From Albifimbria verrucaria (lineage: Eukaryota; Ascomycota; Sordariomycetes; Hypocreales; Stachybotryaceae), in the NCBI GenBank assembly GCA_020081605.1, contig JAHREC010000032.1, positions 1 to 64,000 on the forward strand: a stretch of DNA of 64,000 bases, given 5' to 3'. Numbering within the stretch: the stretch's first letter is position 1; the number at the start of each line of letters is the position of its first letter. This document shows positions 44,880 through 56,200 of this stretch, piece after piece. A model generated the notes under the pieces. It had not been told where the DNA came from. It saw only the letters and a list, made by a program, of their open reading frames with translations, and did no database searches. The translations under genes were made by a program, and so were the position numbers.

Positions 44880-45569
44880 ATGGAGGTACATCATTTCAAA
44901 ATTACCAAAACCTACCACCGCTACCACCGCTACCACTGCTACCACCGCTGCCACCGCTGCCACTGCTTATTGGAAGACCATGGCTGTATCAGAGCATTCA
45001 ATCGTGCCCGTTTCAGCTCCACTGTCGCGCAAGCCCTCGCATTTGGCAACGAAGGCTGCCCTCTACTACCACCCAACGCATCATCTACAAGCCCGCCAGG
45101 AAGCCGCGTGACACTTGTGGCAAGAGTCCCGCCAACAAGTACGAGATCCTCGGAGCTTCGACTATTGAGGATCGGTTCCGCGACAGTGTACATCTCAATC
45201 AATACTGAAGTCAGCTCTACTGGCTCTGAACAACTTGTCTTAGCCAACACATACGATAGCCACTATGGTACTATCCTCATTGGAGAAGACATTCTCATTC
45301 CCACCCTCGGTCCCACAGGGCATGGGACTCCTGAAGGCGGCAGCCCTGAATCTGGCAATGACGATAATGGCAACAAGAGCGACAATCACAGCCATCAGCA
45401 AAGAGGCATGACGGCGGGGATCACTGCTGGTGTAATTGGTGCATGTATTGTATGTGGTGTATTCATATTTCTCGTGGCTTCTCGCAGGCGTCGGAAGCGT
45501 AAGCCTCATCAGAACGAAACAGCGGCAAGAAGCCAAGTTTCATTGGAGTTTCGATGCGCTGGAGTATAG
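44880..45569 (+). CDS. Possible cell-surface protein with one transmembrane helix
   Basis: The C-terminal part is convincing: a Gly/Asn/Asp/His-rich spacer (GNDDNGNKSDNHSHQQRG), one membrane helix (TAGVIGACIVCGVFIFLVAS) and a basic stop-transfer (RRRRKRK). That is the usual end of fungal type I surface sensors. The N-terminal part is unclear: the (CTACCACCG) repeat at 44912-44966 is open in all three frames, giving Pro-Leu, Tyr-His or Thr-Ala repeats, and Thr/Ala-rich would suit a glycosylated surface protein best. There may be a frameshift or an unrecognised intron between them. No signal peptide located. Confidence 0.35.
   Translation: MEVHHFKITKTYHRYHRYHCYHRCHRCHCLLEDHGCIRAFNRARFSSTVAQALAFGNEGCPLLPPNASSTSPPGSRVTLVARVPPTSTRSSELRLLRIGSATVYISINTEVSSTGSEQLVLANTYDSHYGTILIGEDILIPTLGPTGHGTPEGGSPESGNDDNGNKSDNHSHQQRGMTAGITAGVIGACIVCGVFIFLVASRRRRKRKPHQNETAARSQVSLEFRCAGV
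44912..44966. repeat. 9-bp tandem repeat CTACCACCG, variable
   Basis: About six units with CTACCACCG, CTACCACTG and CTGCCACCG variants. Open in all three plus frames. Confidence 0.75.
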
Positions 45570-46011
45570 GCATGTTGATTGTCGATGTACATAGTGGCCA
45601 CAAGGACGCCCTTTTGAGATACCCAAGACGAAGTGAAACCAGTAGAGGATTGGATAAGTCAGGCAGTCCATCATTTCCGTGAACATCTCTTTTCATATCA
45701 GTAGTGCTTAAACCTCACTGTCTGCCTACCATTTCCTCGTCATTATTGCAGTGGAACTCTTTTGCCATCGATCCAGTACTGTACAGTAAAAGCGATGACC
45801 AGAGTTGGGCAGCGTGCACCAACGACCCCTCCATTGACCGGGATGGAGGGTGGAGCAGTCGGCATCCCGAAAGACACTTTAGTGGGACTCAATAGCTTGC
45901 AGGATCATCATCTGGCCGGCTACGCTGAGCCGCCACAACTAGGCCATGGTCCCTTTGTCCATTAGTTTCCAATCATGCGAGATTTAAAGCTGGAATCTCC
46001 ATTAATCTCCA

Positions 46012-46581
46012 ATGATGACTGATAGGTTTGAACCTGGACTCGTAAATACGGTGCTGCCCGCCACCTGCTTAAAGCGCGCCAGCCATTTTGCACCCTGTTC
46101 TCAGTGCACACTGCCTGTGACTTACCCTGTAGCCCGAAGCCCACCACAACAAACAATGGAAACGATCATGGCACAATACCATTATCGCGGATCGGTGATT
46201 GAGACCCCATGGTCATCTTACGTCGTAGTAGTTGAAGTTTTGTTCACCGTAAAAACATCTAGATGGACTTTCCATGGAGTCAGAGCTGTAAATGCTGAGC
46301 GCCAAAACTGGGATTGGCCCGATCCTGAGAACCTGCTATGGCTGGTCGAAAACAGGCATGGCCTGAGACTATGGGAAGAATGTCGCCAGCGGCCCCACAT
46401 CTCCGACGGCCAGGGCACGGATGAGATTGAGTCCATCATCGGTTACTACCAATCTGCGACCGGAAATATCTACGCCGGCGTAAAGTGGCGGGGCTACGAA
46501 TGCCCCACATGGGAGCTTGATGAAGAGATCCAAATTCTGCAAGCGGAAGCGACAGACCCATGTGACCGCTTTGTGTTGTAA
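46012..46581 (+). CDS. Chromodomain protein, 189 aa
   Basis: ATG at 46012; an in-frame ATG at 46156 would give a 141-aa form. The C-terminal 50 residues form a chromodomain: EIESIIGYYQSATG, then YAGVKWRGYECPTWELDEEI, with the K-W-x-G-Y...TWE core that supplies aromatic-cage residues for methyl-lysine binding. The N-terminal part has Trp-rich segments but no known domain, and no chromoshadow domain follows. Small chromodomain proteins of this type in fungi may bind H3K9me or H3K27me chromatin or derive from retroelement integrases; the sequence does not decide. Confidence 0.65.
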   Translation: MMTDRFEPGLVNTVLPATCLKRASHFAPCSQCTLPVTYPVARSPPQQTMETIMAQYHYRGSVIETPWSSYVVVVEVLFTVKTSRWTFHGVRAVNAERQNWDWPDPENLLWLVENRHGLRLWEECRQRPHISDGQGTDEIESIIGYYQSATGNIYAGVKWRGYECPTWELDEEIQILQAEATDPCDRFVL

Positions 46582-47255
46582 AAAGGCCTGGAGTTAGAGG
46601 GTAAATTTGGTGTTCGAAGTTGTTGCAGCGTGGTGCTTGACTATAGCCGAAGCCTGGTGCACACGGCTGTATTCGCACTTTGGTGGTTGTTACGTGAGCA
46701 TTTGTCTCTTTGTGCTGGGAGCCAAGCAGGAGCCCCAAGCAACCGCACCACGTTATTCTTTTGGTTGCAAGCTTTACATACTTACCTGCGCCCACCGCAG
46801 GACGGGCCCCTAGATGTACCGGTGTTGCGGAGGTTCCCCTTCAGCGACCTTATCACCGAGAAGCCTTTGGCAAGTAAGTCTGTTCGGCAACAAAGGCAAC
46901 GGTCTCAAGTATATCAAGCAAATTGCGTAGGGCGGGCTCAATTTATTATTTTGAAGGGACAGCTATGAAAGTGAAAAGACTGGGAGGCCATCTAGAATCT
47001 TGTAATGGTATTGGTGACAAGTCTGTGGCAACGATTAATCCACTAACTTAACGTTACTGATTGTGGTCTTTGCTTGCTTGCTATGCCCTCCCTGCTGAGT
47101 CAAGAGTGCCAGGAATAGCACCGCAATCGAGGTGAAGCTGACAGGGCATTATACGGTAGTACAAAACACTCATAATCGCGGTTCCCTTACAAAAATCTTC
47201 TGCTCCTATAGTTTGCATGCTTTCAAAAACCTCCAGACTGAATTCTAGTCCACCT
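46582..47255. other. No gene supported
   Basis: Frames here are short and without coding character. Confidence 0.4.
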
Positions 47256-47585
47256 TCAAAAGAGTCTGATTCTCTCGTCAGGGGCATACCATTCTTTAAT
47301 GAGCTCTGACGCATTCCCGGCGTCAAGCTCCGAAACCCAGCTCGGCAGCTATTCCACCAAATAATGCAACATACCCATAATCATTCTCGTCTCACGTATT
47401 CCCGAGATGCCCCATTCCTCCTCGTGAAGCCGCACCCCAGCATGAATTCCGTCAATAATCGACATATGAACCTCTGGTACCCAGCTTGGCATCCATAACA
47501 GTAGATAATATGTAACACCGTTTCTAGTTTTTGGTCAAGAATCTGAGAAGCTTCCCATTCTTCAGGAGGCCAAATGTCTAGTAGG
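47256..47585 (-). pseudogene. Decayed coding fragment downstream of PNP gene
   Basis: Minus-strand sequence reads FLLDIWPPEEWEASQILDQK, shifts frame near 47518, then reads YYLLLWMPSWVPEVHMSIID and GVRLHEEEWGISGIRETRM. It passes a TAG, then ELDAGNASELIKEWYAPDER, and stops at TGA 47256-47258. Strong coding character with one indel and one internal stop. Not a PNP tail. No family recognised. Confidence 0.45.
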
Positions 47586-48509
47586 AACTTCGTCCCATGT
47601 TCCTGCACCTTCCATTTCGAACGCAATAACGTTATGAGCAGCTGCAACTCGATCGCGTTGTGCTCCTGATTTTATAACTCTATCGCCTGATGCAATCCGT
47701 CCAACAAATATGGTTGGGCACATAATATTATTTTCTGCTGCGTCCAGGCTAGGTTGGAGACGCCTTCTCAGGACCAACATCCCGTGATCACAGGCGATAT
47801 CGTTGCAGGAAGCACTCGACGCTGTCTCGCAAATATTTTCTGTATTGGTGGTGCAAATGCCATATGCTTCTCGATGACGATGGTCGTAATCTGACAGGAA
47901 CAGCTTATCCTCCGTAGCGCCAGGGTACTGATAATTTGCCTTCCGTCTCTTTTCCAAGGCAGTGATTTGTATCCTTTCCAAATGCTTGACAGCCTTTTCT
48001 CGTAATCTTTGATTTCCAAGCTCCGTTTCGAAACTCGATACAAGACTGCGAATATCTTTGTTTGCTCTACCGAGCTCATCGTCGACAGTCTGCTTTGAGA
48101 CAAAACTTTTCGTATATTGCCTTCCGAAATCATATTGCACTACCGTCTTGCCGATGACAACATCCCCTAGGACGGCCTCCTCACCATTTATTATAGGTAT
48201 ACCGCCACAGATACCCACCAGTAGTGCTAACCTTAGATTAATGTAGCTTGTACGCAACATTGCTGCCGCCGCTGCCGCGCTGGTCTTCCCCATATTGGGG
48301 AGTAGCACGAGAACCACATTGTGGCTACCAATGCGGCCGGGCGTATACATGTTCGTATCCCCTGGTGCTCGACGATATCTATCATCATGACTGTCCCAGA
48401 GCTCGTCAAACAGTAAGGACACGGCATCGAACTCCCGTGGTAAGGCGCAAACAAGGGCCACACTGAAGTCATTGCGGGAACCTGGTCGAAATGTACTAGA
48501 GTGTTCCAT
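47562..48509 (-). pseudogene. Purine/uridine phosphorylase-like (PNP_UDP_1) domain, 3'-truncated
   Basis: ATG at 48509. The nucleoside phosphorylase fold is clear: VALVCALPREFDAV, LLVGICGGIPI (phosphate loop region), GDVVIGKTVVQYDFG and IAFEMEGAG (ribose/base-binding Glu). In fungal NLRs and stand-alone relatives this motif is followed by CDYADSHK-type sequence; here the frame runs into unrelated residues and ends at 47562, so the C-terminal helix and catalytic Asp region are missing. It is a recombinant or truncated copy. A second, complete PNP domain lies in the NLR locus at 53.2 kb, but the two are diverged. Confidence 0.75.
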
Positions 48510-48529
48510 CGACGGCCCTTTTACAACGA

Positions 48530-49069
48530 TTACCTATCTTGGCCTTTTACTTGGTTTGTTCTAACAGGATGCAGATCCTCAATATGTTTCGAAGATTGAT
48601 CATTGCCATGGCTCAAAAGGCCGTTAAAGTTTGAGGCCTTGACCTCTTTCTCAATGGCTGCGAGCTTAGACTCAAACCTTTGCTGAAACTTTTGTGCAAT
48701 CATCTGTTGGATCCTTTGCTCATATCTCTGCTCAACAGTCTGCCATTTGTGTTCAACGATTTGTTCTATCCTCTGCTCATAATCTGCAATTAACTTTTCC
48801 TCGATCGATTGGAAATGTGCTTCTAATTCTCTTCCATAATTACTATCTTGAATTCTTGTGGGCTCAAGTGAATTGCGTCGTCGTTTCTGTGCTTGACTCT
48901 TTTCAGCCTGATCGTTATCTAGTGTTGATTCAGCAGTTCGATGCTGGTCTTGCATCCTCAATAGGTCCAGAGAGTTTAGCCTGCTTCTAAGAGAATAGGA
49001 CCTATCAACAAAGACAGGCCCGCGAATATCTTGCCTGCTCCATGTGACAGGCGGTCCCACACGAGGCAA
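48530..49069 (-). CDS. Coiled-coil hypothetical protein, up to 179 aa
   Basis: Open minus-strand frame. The 5' end at 49069 is a TTG; the first ATG in frame is at about 48955 (MQDQHRTAES), so upstream exons are likely. The middle is a long regular coil with repeated Gln/Arg/Glu heptads (IEQIVEHKWQTVEQRYEQRI). A basic KRRR stretch may be a nuclear signal. It ends 20 bp upstream of the PNP start on the same strand. No known domain. Confidence 0.45.
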   Translation of the reverse strand: MPRVGPPVTWSRQDIRGPVFVDRSYSLRSRLNSLDLLRMQDQHRTAESTLDNDQAEKSQAQKRRRNSLEPTRIQDSNYGRELEAHFQSIEEKLIADYEQRIEQIVEHKWQTVEQRYEQRIQQMIAQKFQQRFESKLAAIEKEVKASNFNGLLSHGNDQSSKHIEDLHPVRTNQVKGQDR

Positions 49070-49448
49070 GATTCATCAGGACCTTAGCCTCGAGCCTCTC
49101 CGACCGCATGTGGACTGCATCGAGCGGGTTAATGGCGTGTGGCTCGGACTGGAAGATCTTTTCAACGTACGAGATTCAGCTGACAGAACCGGCTCATACC
49201 ACATATCTTACCAATCTTTATTATCAATAATCTTACCTGCCGCGTTCCCGTTTTGTAGCTCAGCAGTATAATATTCAAAGGAGTTCAGCAGCACATCCTA
49301 CAAATGCTTAATTTTTAGCACTATTCACGGTTCATATTGTTGGACGTTCTTAAGTATTGGATTGTCTTGATATTTAGAATAATCTGGATGAGCTGGTGGG
49401 GAAGCAAAGAAAACCCCATTTAAAATAATAAAACGAACCGCTGAGAAA
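49070..49448. other. Divergent intergenic region
   Basis: Likely shared promoter space between the minus-strand coiled-coil gene and the plus-strand TPR gene; AT-rich near 49270-49440. Confidence 0.4.
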
Positions 49449-50264
49449 ATGCCGACATATCCGGAGTCAGATCAACAAAAAGAGACCAAGGGTTCGTCGT
49501 TTCAAGTATGGGAAGGTTGTAAGATAAAGCTTGGAGCAGACCACAACGACACCCTGACAAGTATGGCCAACCTAGCATCGACATGTATGAGTCAGGGCCG
49601 ATGGGAGGAGGCAGAAAAGCTTGAGATAGAGGTGATCGAGGCGCGCAAGACAAAGCTTGGAGAAGAACATCCTGCTACGCTAACAAGCATGGCCAATCTT
49701 GCTTCAACATTTTGGAACCAAGGCCGATGGGACGAAGCAGAGAAGATTGAGGTACAGGTGATGGAGGTAAGCAAGATAAAGCTTGGAGCAGACCATCCTA
49801 ACATCCTGACAAGTATGGCCAACCTGGCATCGACATATATGAACCAAGGCCGATGGGAGGAGGCGCAGAAGCTGTTGTTGCAAGTGGTAGAAACTCGCAA
49901 GACGAAGCTCGGGGCTGATCACCCGGATACGCTCACCAGTATGTCTAACCTGTCATTGATGTACAGTAACCAAGGCCGGTGGGGAGAGGCGGAGAAGCTG
50001 GAGGTGCAAGTGATGGAAACCTCTCAGACAAAGCTCGGGGCCGATCATCCTCATACGCTCACTAGTATGGCCAACCTCGCATTTACTTACTGGAGCCAAG
50101 ATCGATATGCAGAAGCTATAAACTTGATGAGCCGATGCATCAAGGGACAGGCAGTTAAGGCCGGTGTAGCACATCCAGCATATAGGAATAATGCTGCAAC
50201 ATTAGCTGGGTGGGAATCCGAGCTCGGTGTTCCCAACGCTAGTGTGTTGCCTTGGAGGTGTTAG
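49449..50264 (+). CDS. TPR (kinesin-light-chain/NPHP3-type) repeat protein, 271 aa
   Basis: ATG at 49449. About five 42-residue repeats of the pattern LGADHPxTLTSMANLASTYxNQGRWxEAEKLExQVxExRKTK, spanning residues 27-240, then a degenerate repeat (YAEAINLMSRC) and a short tail. These are TPR_10/12 repeats of the sort found at the C-terminus of fungal NB-ARC/NACHT NLRs. Here no NTPase precedes them, and the N-terminal 20 residues look non-homologous. It may be a detached NLR tail or a stand-alone decoy. The repeats are 126 bp long and about 80% alike, hence prone to copy-number change. Confidence 0.8.
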   Translation: MPTYPESDQQKETKGSSFQVWEGCKIKLGADHNDTLTSMANLASTCMSQGRWEEAEKLEIEVIEARKTKLGEEHPATLTSMANLASTFWNQGRWDEAEKIEVQVMEVSKIKLGADHPNILTSMANLASTYMNQGRWEEAQKLLLQVVETRKTKLGADHPDTLTSMSNLSLMYSNQGRWGEAEKLEVQVMETSQTKLGADHPHTLTSMANLAFTYWSQDRYAEAINLMSRCIKGQAVKAGVAHPAYRNNAATLAGWESELGVPNASVLPWRC

Positions 50265-50661
50265 CTAAAAATAGCAAGAGGACTCGTATGCTCCCCGAGA
50301 GGTAGGTTGTAGATACCATATGATAAGTAGGAATGGAATGAAGATTTTAACATATAGGCCTTTCACATGAGCACCGTCTTAGAGCAAGTCTAAGAGCGTA
50401 AACCAATCATAGTATGAGACGCTATGGAGCTCTGGGACTGTCAGTCATCCGATATCAGCAGTCCGATGCTAATCAACCCAATTGTTTTAGTCTCCAACCG
50501 AAGACGGAAGCGGTTTGCCTATACTCGGTATATATAACAGACCTATTGAGTAGAATTCATCGATTGTTCCAAATAGAAGTTGCTATGGCACCCATCTCCT
50601 AGGTCTCGGCATTTGCTAGTTGCTGCTCATTAGCTTTGTCTTCCAAGTTAGAGGTTCAGTA
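50265..50661. other. Convergent intergenic region, no gene
   Basis: Nothing recognised beyond likely 3' UTRs. Confidence 0.4.
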
Positions 50662-51528
50662 TCATAGACAAGACATCCTCACCCGAGTTGATATCTTGAC
50701 TGGGGACTCGACCGCTATATTGGTGTGAATGCTACCCGATATGTTTATTAGGTCGAGGGCAGATACTTGAGCGAGGATCTCGAGGTCCTTTATATAAGCA
50801 ACCGTATCAGTTTCTTCTGGAGTTTCGTCGTGTGTCCCTAATGCTCTACCGATTTCTGTGAGATCTTGCGACTGGTTTAGTGTGTGGATAAGCTGGCCGC
50901 CGATCCTAGCCTTATGCCTCTGTTCCGGCGTTGGTAAGCCATTGATGATCATGATACTAGTTTTGCAGGATTTCAAGAGCTTGTTCTTCAACTCCGTGGC
51001 AACCGTTTGGGCATCGATTATATCTATAAGATATTTCACATTAACTTAGCGTATTTCATTTTACAGTTGATAGTAGCGTATATACTCACTGGTGTCAATG
51101 TTTATAGGCGACTGGGAGCTAGCTTCATTGATGCTGAAGCGAGCTGGTGATCGAGACGGAACCTCCAAGACTCCTCATCATTCCCTGCGGTCTGATCACC
51201 ATTCACCAAATCGGTTGGATTGTCCGAATTCAGTCTGGTCCTGCCCTCGAGACGTTTCAGCTGTGCTTCCAGTTGAGATATACGCTTCGCCATTTCTGTC
51301 TTGGTGTAGCGGCCATTTCGATCAATGAACACGCATTCCTGTTCCAGTCGGGCGCATCGCCGGCACGGTTCGCCTCCTTGGCACCTCTCCTTGTTGCGCC
51401 GACAGGAGTCGCATCTATCGACACTGGGTTAGTATCCGCCCCATGAATCTAGACTATGGCAAACGGGAATTGCCGTCTACATACGCCCTGGCACGTCGGT
51501 GAGTAGTACCTGTTCTCGCTTTCTGCAT
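50662..51528 (-). pseudogene. Zn(II)2Cys6 transcription factor, short, one frameshift
   Basis: Exons 51528-51485, 51414-51090 and 51023-50662. Introns of 70 and 66 nt have donors GTATGT and GTGAGT and acceptors GATAG and TATAG. The zinc cluster is rebuilt across exons 1-2: CDSCRRNKERC, GGEPCRRC, then EQEC, that is C-x2-C-x6-C-x5-C-x2-C-x6-C, preceded by basic RRARA. A dimerisation coil (ISQLEAQLKRLEG) follows. Exon 2 is one base short; the frame changes near 51167 between NDEES and EVPSRSPARF. The third exon encodes a helical C-terminus of 120 residues. The protein would be about 244 aa, so the fungal_trans middle homology region is absent. Confidence 0.75.
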
Positions 51529-51972
51529 TTTCAAGATGAAGGAGTAATTGCGGAAGAATTCTTCAGTATATGACATATATGAAAATTTAGCATAAAAAGC
51601 AAAGGTGCAATAAATTGTGTGGTAATTAGCTTATATAACCTCTTACCAAGTGGTTGAATTATGATATGTCACTTTATTGGCTGCTTATCTTGATAATTTT
51701 ACTATGACAGCCAGTGTGTATCTAGATCATATATTTAATGCTGAAATTGTCCGGGATGATGGCGATGCCTCGCTTATTTATTGGTGAAATACACTATTTA
51801 TAAGCGGAGGAGCATAATTCAGAAGCAGGTGGGAAAGCACAATGAGTTAAGACTTGGGTTATCGCAGTCAGAGTTATTTTAATAGCGACTCAATGGGATT
51901 GCAACCCAGTCTCAGAAGAAATGAAGGGATGCTGCCGGCGATAAGTTGAAGAAGACTCGCATGTTGTAACTT
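51529..51972. other. AT-rich intergenic region
   Basis: Low-GC stretch (especially 51580-51830). No gene seen. Confidence 0.5.
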
Positions 51973-52392
51973 TTGGGCAGGAACTTCGATCAAGAGACCA
52001 ATCGGTGCAGTTATGGGTTAGAGTGTCGTGCTTGTGGTCATATTGTTCGCCGCGTTCAAAGGATACAGAAACATTGTTCTGACGAGCATCAATGGACCAA
52101 ACCAAGAGACAGGGGAAGACCACCGTCGGATCGCCATATTTCCGCATATGAGCCACCATGGAAAGAGAGTGTCATGTGTCAACGAGTCTTCCCTAGCAGG
52201 TCAGGCAACAAATGGTTCCAACTAAATTCCCATACACAAAGATCAACCGATTTAAACGACCAGATACATGCAGATTCGTCCCAATCCCGAGTGGTGCCAC
52301 AAAAATTCGATCCGATCTCATGTTCTCATCTGAGTGAGGTGATAGAACGTGGGGGGATACTAGGAAACAGTGAAGCAGCCACGGTTGAGTAG
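51973..52392 (+). pseudogene. OrsD/DUF3505-type C2H2 finger fragment
   Basis: The frame opens at a TTG and has no ATG near its start, so the 5' part is missing or in another exon. It reads YGLECRACGHIVRRVQRIQKH, then a Cys-His knuckle (HCSDEHQW), RDRGRPPSD, PPWKESVMCQRVFPSRSG and KWFQLN. This is the conserved core of the fungal OrsD-like (DUF3505) family, which normally continues into a much longer protein. Here it degenerates after about 75 residues into polar sequence and ends at TAG 52392. Likely a decayed remnant. Confidence 0.6.
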
Positions 52393-53225
52393 CAAGGGCA
52401 TGGACAGTAATTCATTTGTATATGTTCAGAATAAGAATACTCGGGGCACACATTCGAATCACCTAGCAAATGTCTAGTAAATAAAGGGAATTGATTTTAA
52501 TTAAAGCTATATTGTATATATATATATGAGATCTGTTAATTAATATATACAGGAATAATTAGGAACCTACAGTGAGGTTCAGATTCACCGTCCACCAATC
52601 TGAACTTTACCTCTTTCTAAACTGGCCCATTTTTAGTTCCGCCTCTCGAAGTACCTTGGATATTGGAGCATTAACAGTGAATTTGATGCCTCAGATACGA
52701 ACATTTGTCAGCTATCTGAAAGTGGCAGCCACTTCTGCCTCGTACATAACCCTTCAGATTCGACCCAAAAGTGCTTTGTTCCCCCATGGTCCCATGATTA
52801 ACGCCTGAGCAGCATAAGAAAGTCACCCCCACTCTTCATGATGCTCGATCAAGGATATTGCCCAAAGGGCCGCTTTGATTTGGTAATTAGAGCGTACACA
52901 AGTTATGAGTGACCGTAGAAGGTACGTAATTAGGATCGTAGCCTCCTGTCTTCTCCGATACATGCTGTCTTCAAGATATCTGAATGGGAGGAATTATACT
53001 CCACTGTACTCTGCATCGTGTTTTGATGCCTCCTTCCTAATGTCCTTCGATCTGGGTGCAACGGCTGCCTTATTCAACTGCAGCAGGTTGTGTGTGCTTA
53101 CCCCGCGTTTTGCAGCCTAGAATGTGAGAATGCTCTCGAATCTTCTACAATACCGAACCTTATTCTTTCCTGAGATCGAGCATACTGGATAGATTTTGCA
53201 GACTCGGGAATGCAACTTTTCTATA
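52393..53225. other. AT-rich region without gene
   Basis: Very AT-rich around 52430-52560, including a (TA)n run near 52517-52528, which fits RIP-type decay or an old repeat. No gene. Confidence 0.5.
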
Positions 53226-56200
53226 ATGAGACTTAGACTCGATAGCCCCGATTGCTATACGATTGCATGGATTGCTGCTCTTCCTATCGAGCGTGCAGCA
53301 GCAACTGCTCTGCTCGACGACCGCCATGACCCGCCCCAAGACTTCGAGCAACATTACTCAGATACGAATTCCTATACCTGGGGGCGAATGGGCAACCACA
53401 ACATTGTTATTGCATCGCTTCCTGCCGGCTCGTACGGAATAACGTCTGCAGCAACTACAGCTTCGAATGTCCTATCGTCCTTACCTCATATCAAGATTGG
53501 GCTGCTTGTAGGAATAGGTGGTGGCATCGCACGACCTACTCCTCAGGACATTCGACTTGGAGATGTTGTTGTCAGTCAACCGGACAGGACAACCGGGGGT
53601 TGTACAGTATGATCGTGGGAAAGCGAAGCTGGGACATGTGTGGGCACGTACGGGTTCTCTGAACACGCCTCCTTCGGTGCTCCTCCACGCTGTATCGAAT
53701 CTGCAGGCGGAGCACCTTATAGCAGCTTCCAAAATCCCTGACCTCTTACAAGTTATGTGGGATGCTAACCCCGTGATGAAAAGGGTAAGACCTAACTCCG
53801 CAGGCTTTGTACATCAAGGATTTGAAAATGATCGACTCTTTCAATCGAGCTATAGCCATTCTGGGGGTTCATGTGACAAGTGCGATAAGTCATGGGAGGT
53901 GGAATGTACTCCACGGGAGGACACTTCTCCAGAGATCCACTATGGAATTATAGCGTCGGGAAATGCGCTTATCAAAGACGCGACCGCTCGTGACCAGCTT
54001 GTGGAAGAGATAGGTGGATGTCTTTGTGTCGAGATGGAGGCTGCTGGCCTAATGAATCATTTTCCATGCATTGTGATCAGAGGGATATGTGATTATGCTG
54101 ATTCGCATAAGAATGATCGGTGGCAACAATATGCTTCTGCTACAGCAGCGGCGTATGCGAAGGAATTGCTTGGCTATGTTGAGTCCAAACAACTGCAAGC
54201 GACAGGTGGGGCAGTTGAGATGCTTAGATTAAGTTAGTCTCCCGAGATGCAGTTTTGCTCTACAGTCAATCGCTAACAGATCAAAGTCGGCCAAGATGTA
54301 TCCAAAGTGAAGCAAGAATTAGACAATATTAGGTAAGATCTATGAACGATTTCTACACAATACATACAGTCATCTTGACACGCCGTCTCTTAGTTTTGTT
54401 GTACTTAATGCCAATCAGAAATCTCTGCTTGATAAACTGCAGGTTGCCGATGGTGCATCATTCAACTCAGACGCCAAAGAATATAATCCGACTTGTCTTG
54501 AAGATACGCGGGTGGAGCTCCTCAACCAGGTATCGGCATGGATTCACGATCCTAGCGCTAAAGCACTGTTTTGGTTGAATGGTATGGCTGGAACGGGAAA
54601 GTCCACCATATCACGAACCATCGCTCGCTCGCTGTCTAGGACGAATCGCCTCGGTGCCAGCTTCTTCTTCAAGAGAGGAGAGGCTGATCGTGGAAATGCT
54701 TCCAAGTTTATGACGACGATAGCCCGCCAGCTGGCAGATAAAGAGCCGAGGATGGTACCAACCCTTGTGAAGACAATCGAAACAGACTCAACTATATTGG
54801 GCTCAGCCATCCAAGAGCAGTTCCAGAAGTTGATTTTTGAGCCCTTGTCGAAGATCACTCTGTCGAGTCCATTCGTCATCATTGTGGATGCGCTGGACGA
54901 ATGCGAAGACGATGACAAGATCAGAACCATCGTTCACCTCTTTGCGCGTATACAGTCTCAACGCATACCTTGGCTGAAAGTCTTTGTGACAAGTAGGCCA
55001 GATTGGCCGATCCGTCTTGGTTTCGCACAGGCACAAGGCACCTACCAAGATTTTATTCTTCATGAAATCAAACCCGAAACTATCGAACATGATATCTCGA
55101 CATTTCTAGAACACGAGTTCCGATCGATAAGTGATGATTATAACCTTACAATGATGCAAACCTGTCTACCTCCGGACTGGCCGGGCGAGTTGAGGATTAA
55201 GGCTTTGGTTAACCTCGCAAAGCCACTTTTCATCTCGGCCGCAACTGCTTGCCGATTTATCTCCGAGCCCAGTCACGGCCACCCTGATAAGCTTCTCGAG
55301 GAAATCCTAGCGTACAAAGGCAAGAGTGCAACTTCTGGCTTCGATGCGACGTACTTACCAATATTGAATCGACAAATCGTCGGTATTCAATCTGAACGAA
55401 AGAGAGATGAAGTCGTTCAGCAGCTTCGAAAGCTTATCGGCATTATTATTACACTTGAGAGCCCTCTTTCGAGCTCGGCTTTAGAGGGATTGCTCAATAT
55501 CCCACAAGTCATCATTGTCGATCAACTGAAGATGCTTCATTCAGTTTTTCAGGTTCCTATTTCATCAAAGGATCCCGTACGCCTATTTCATCTATCTTTT
55601 CGGGATTTCTTAGTTGATCCTGAGACACGGAATAAAACACCGCTTTGGATAGACGAGAAGCAAATGCACCAAGATATAGTGTTCCATTGCCTCCACGTCA
55701 TGAAGGCAAACCTTCGCCGGGACATATGCGATTTGCGCGCACCAGGGATTGCTCGATCCGATATCGATCAGCAAAAGTAACTAACCATATTCAGCCGGAG
55801 CTTGAATATGCATGTCTTTACTGGGTCGATCACATAAGGAAAGGAGACATACACATCTCGAATAATGAACTTTACCTATTCCTTTCCAGCCACCTACTAC
55901 AGTGGATGGAAGCATTGAGTCTATTGAGGCGGGCCTCAGGCAGCCTTGGAGTTCTACGAACATTGCGTTCTGTTTTACGGGTGCGTTCTGTCTATCTTAA
56001 TTAAATAGCAAAAGATACTCATTTCTATATAAGACCCAGGAAAATGAAGAAGGGTTAATACTACTTGGTGATGCTATCTGGTTTAGCCTTACCTATCTGT
56101 CGACCATTGAATCTTACCCGCTTCAGATCTACGCTCTTATTGCCGTCTTACCACTCAAAAGCCCTATACGAAATGTGTTCCTGAAGAGTCAATGGGCTTG

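Noticed and set aside
49592..50174. Minus-strand frames opposite the TPR gene
   Set aside because: Repeat-derived shadows; the plus strand encodes clear TPR motifs.
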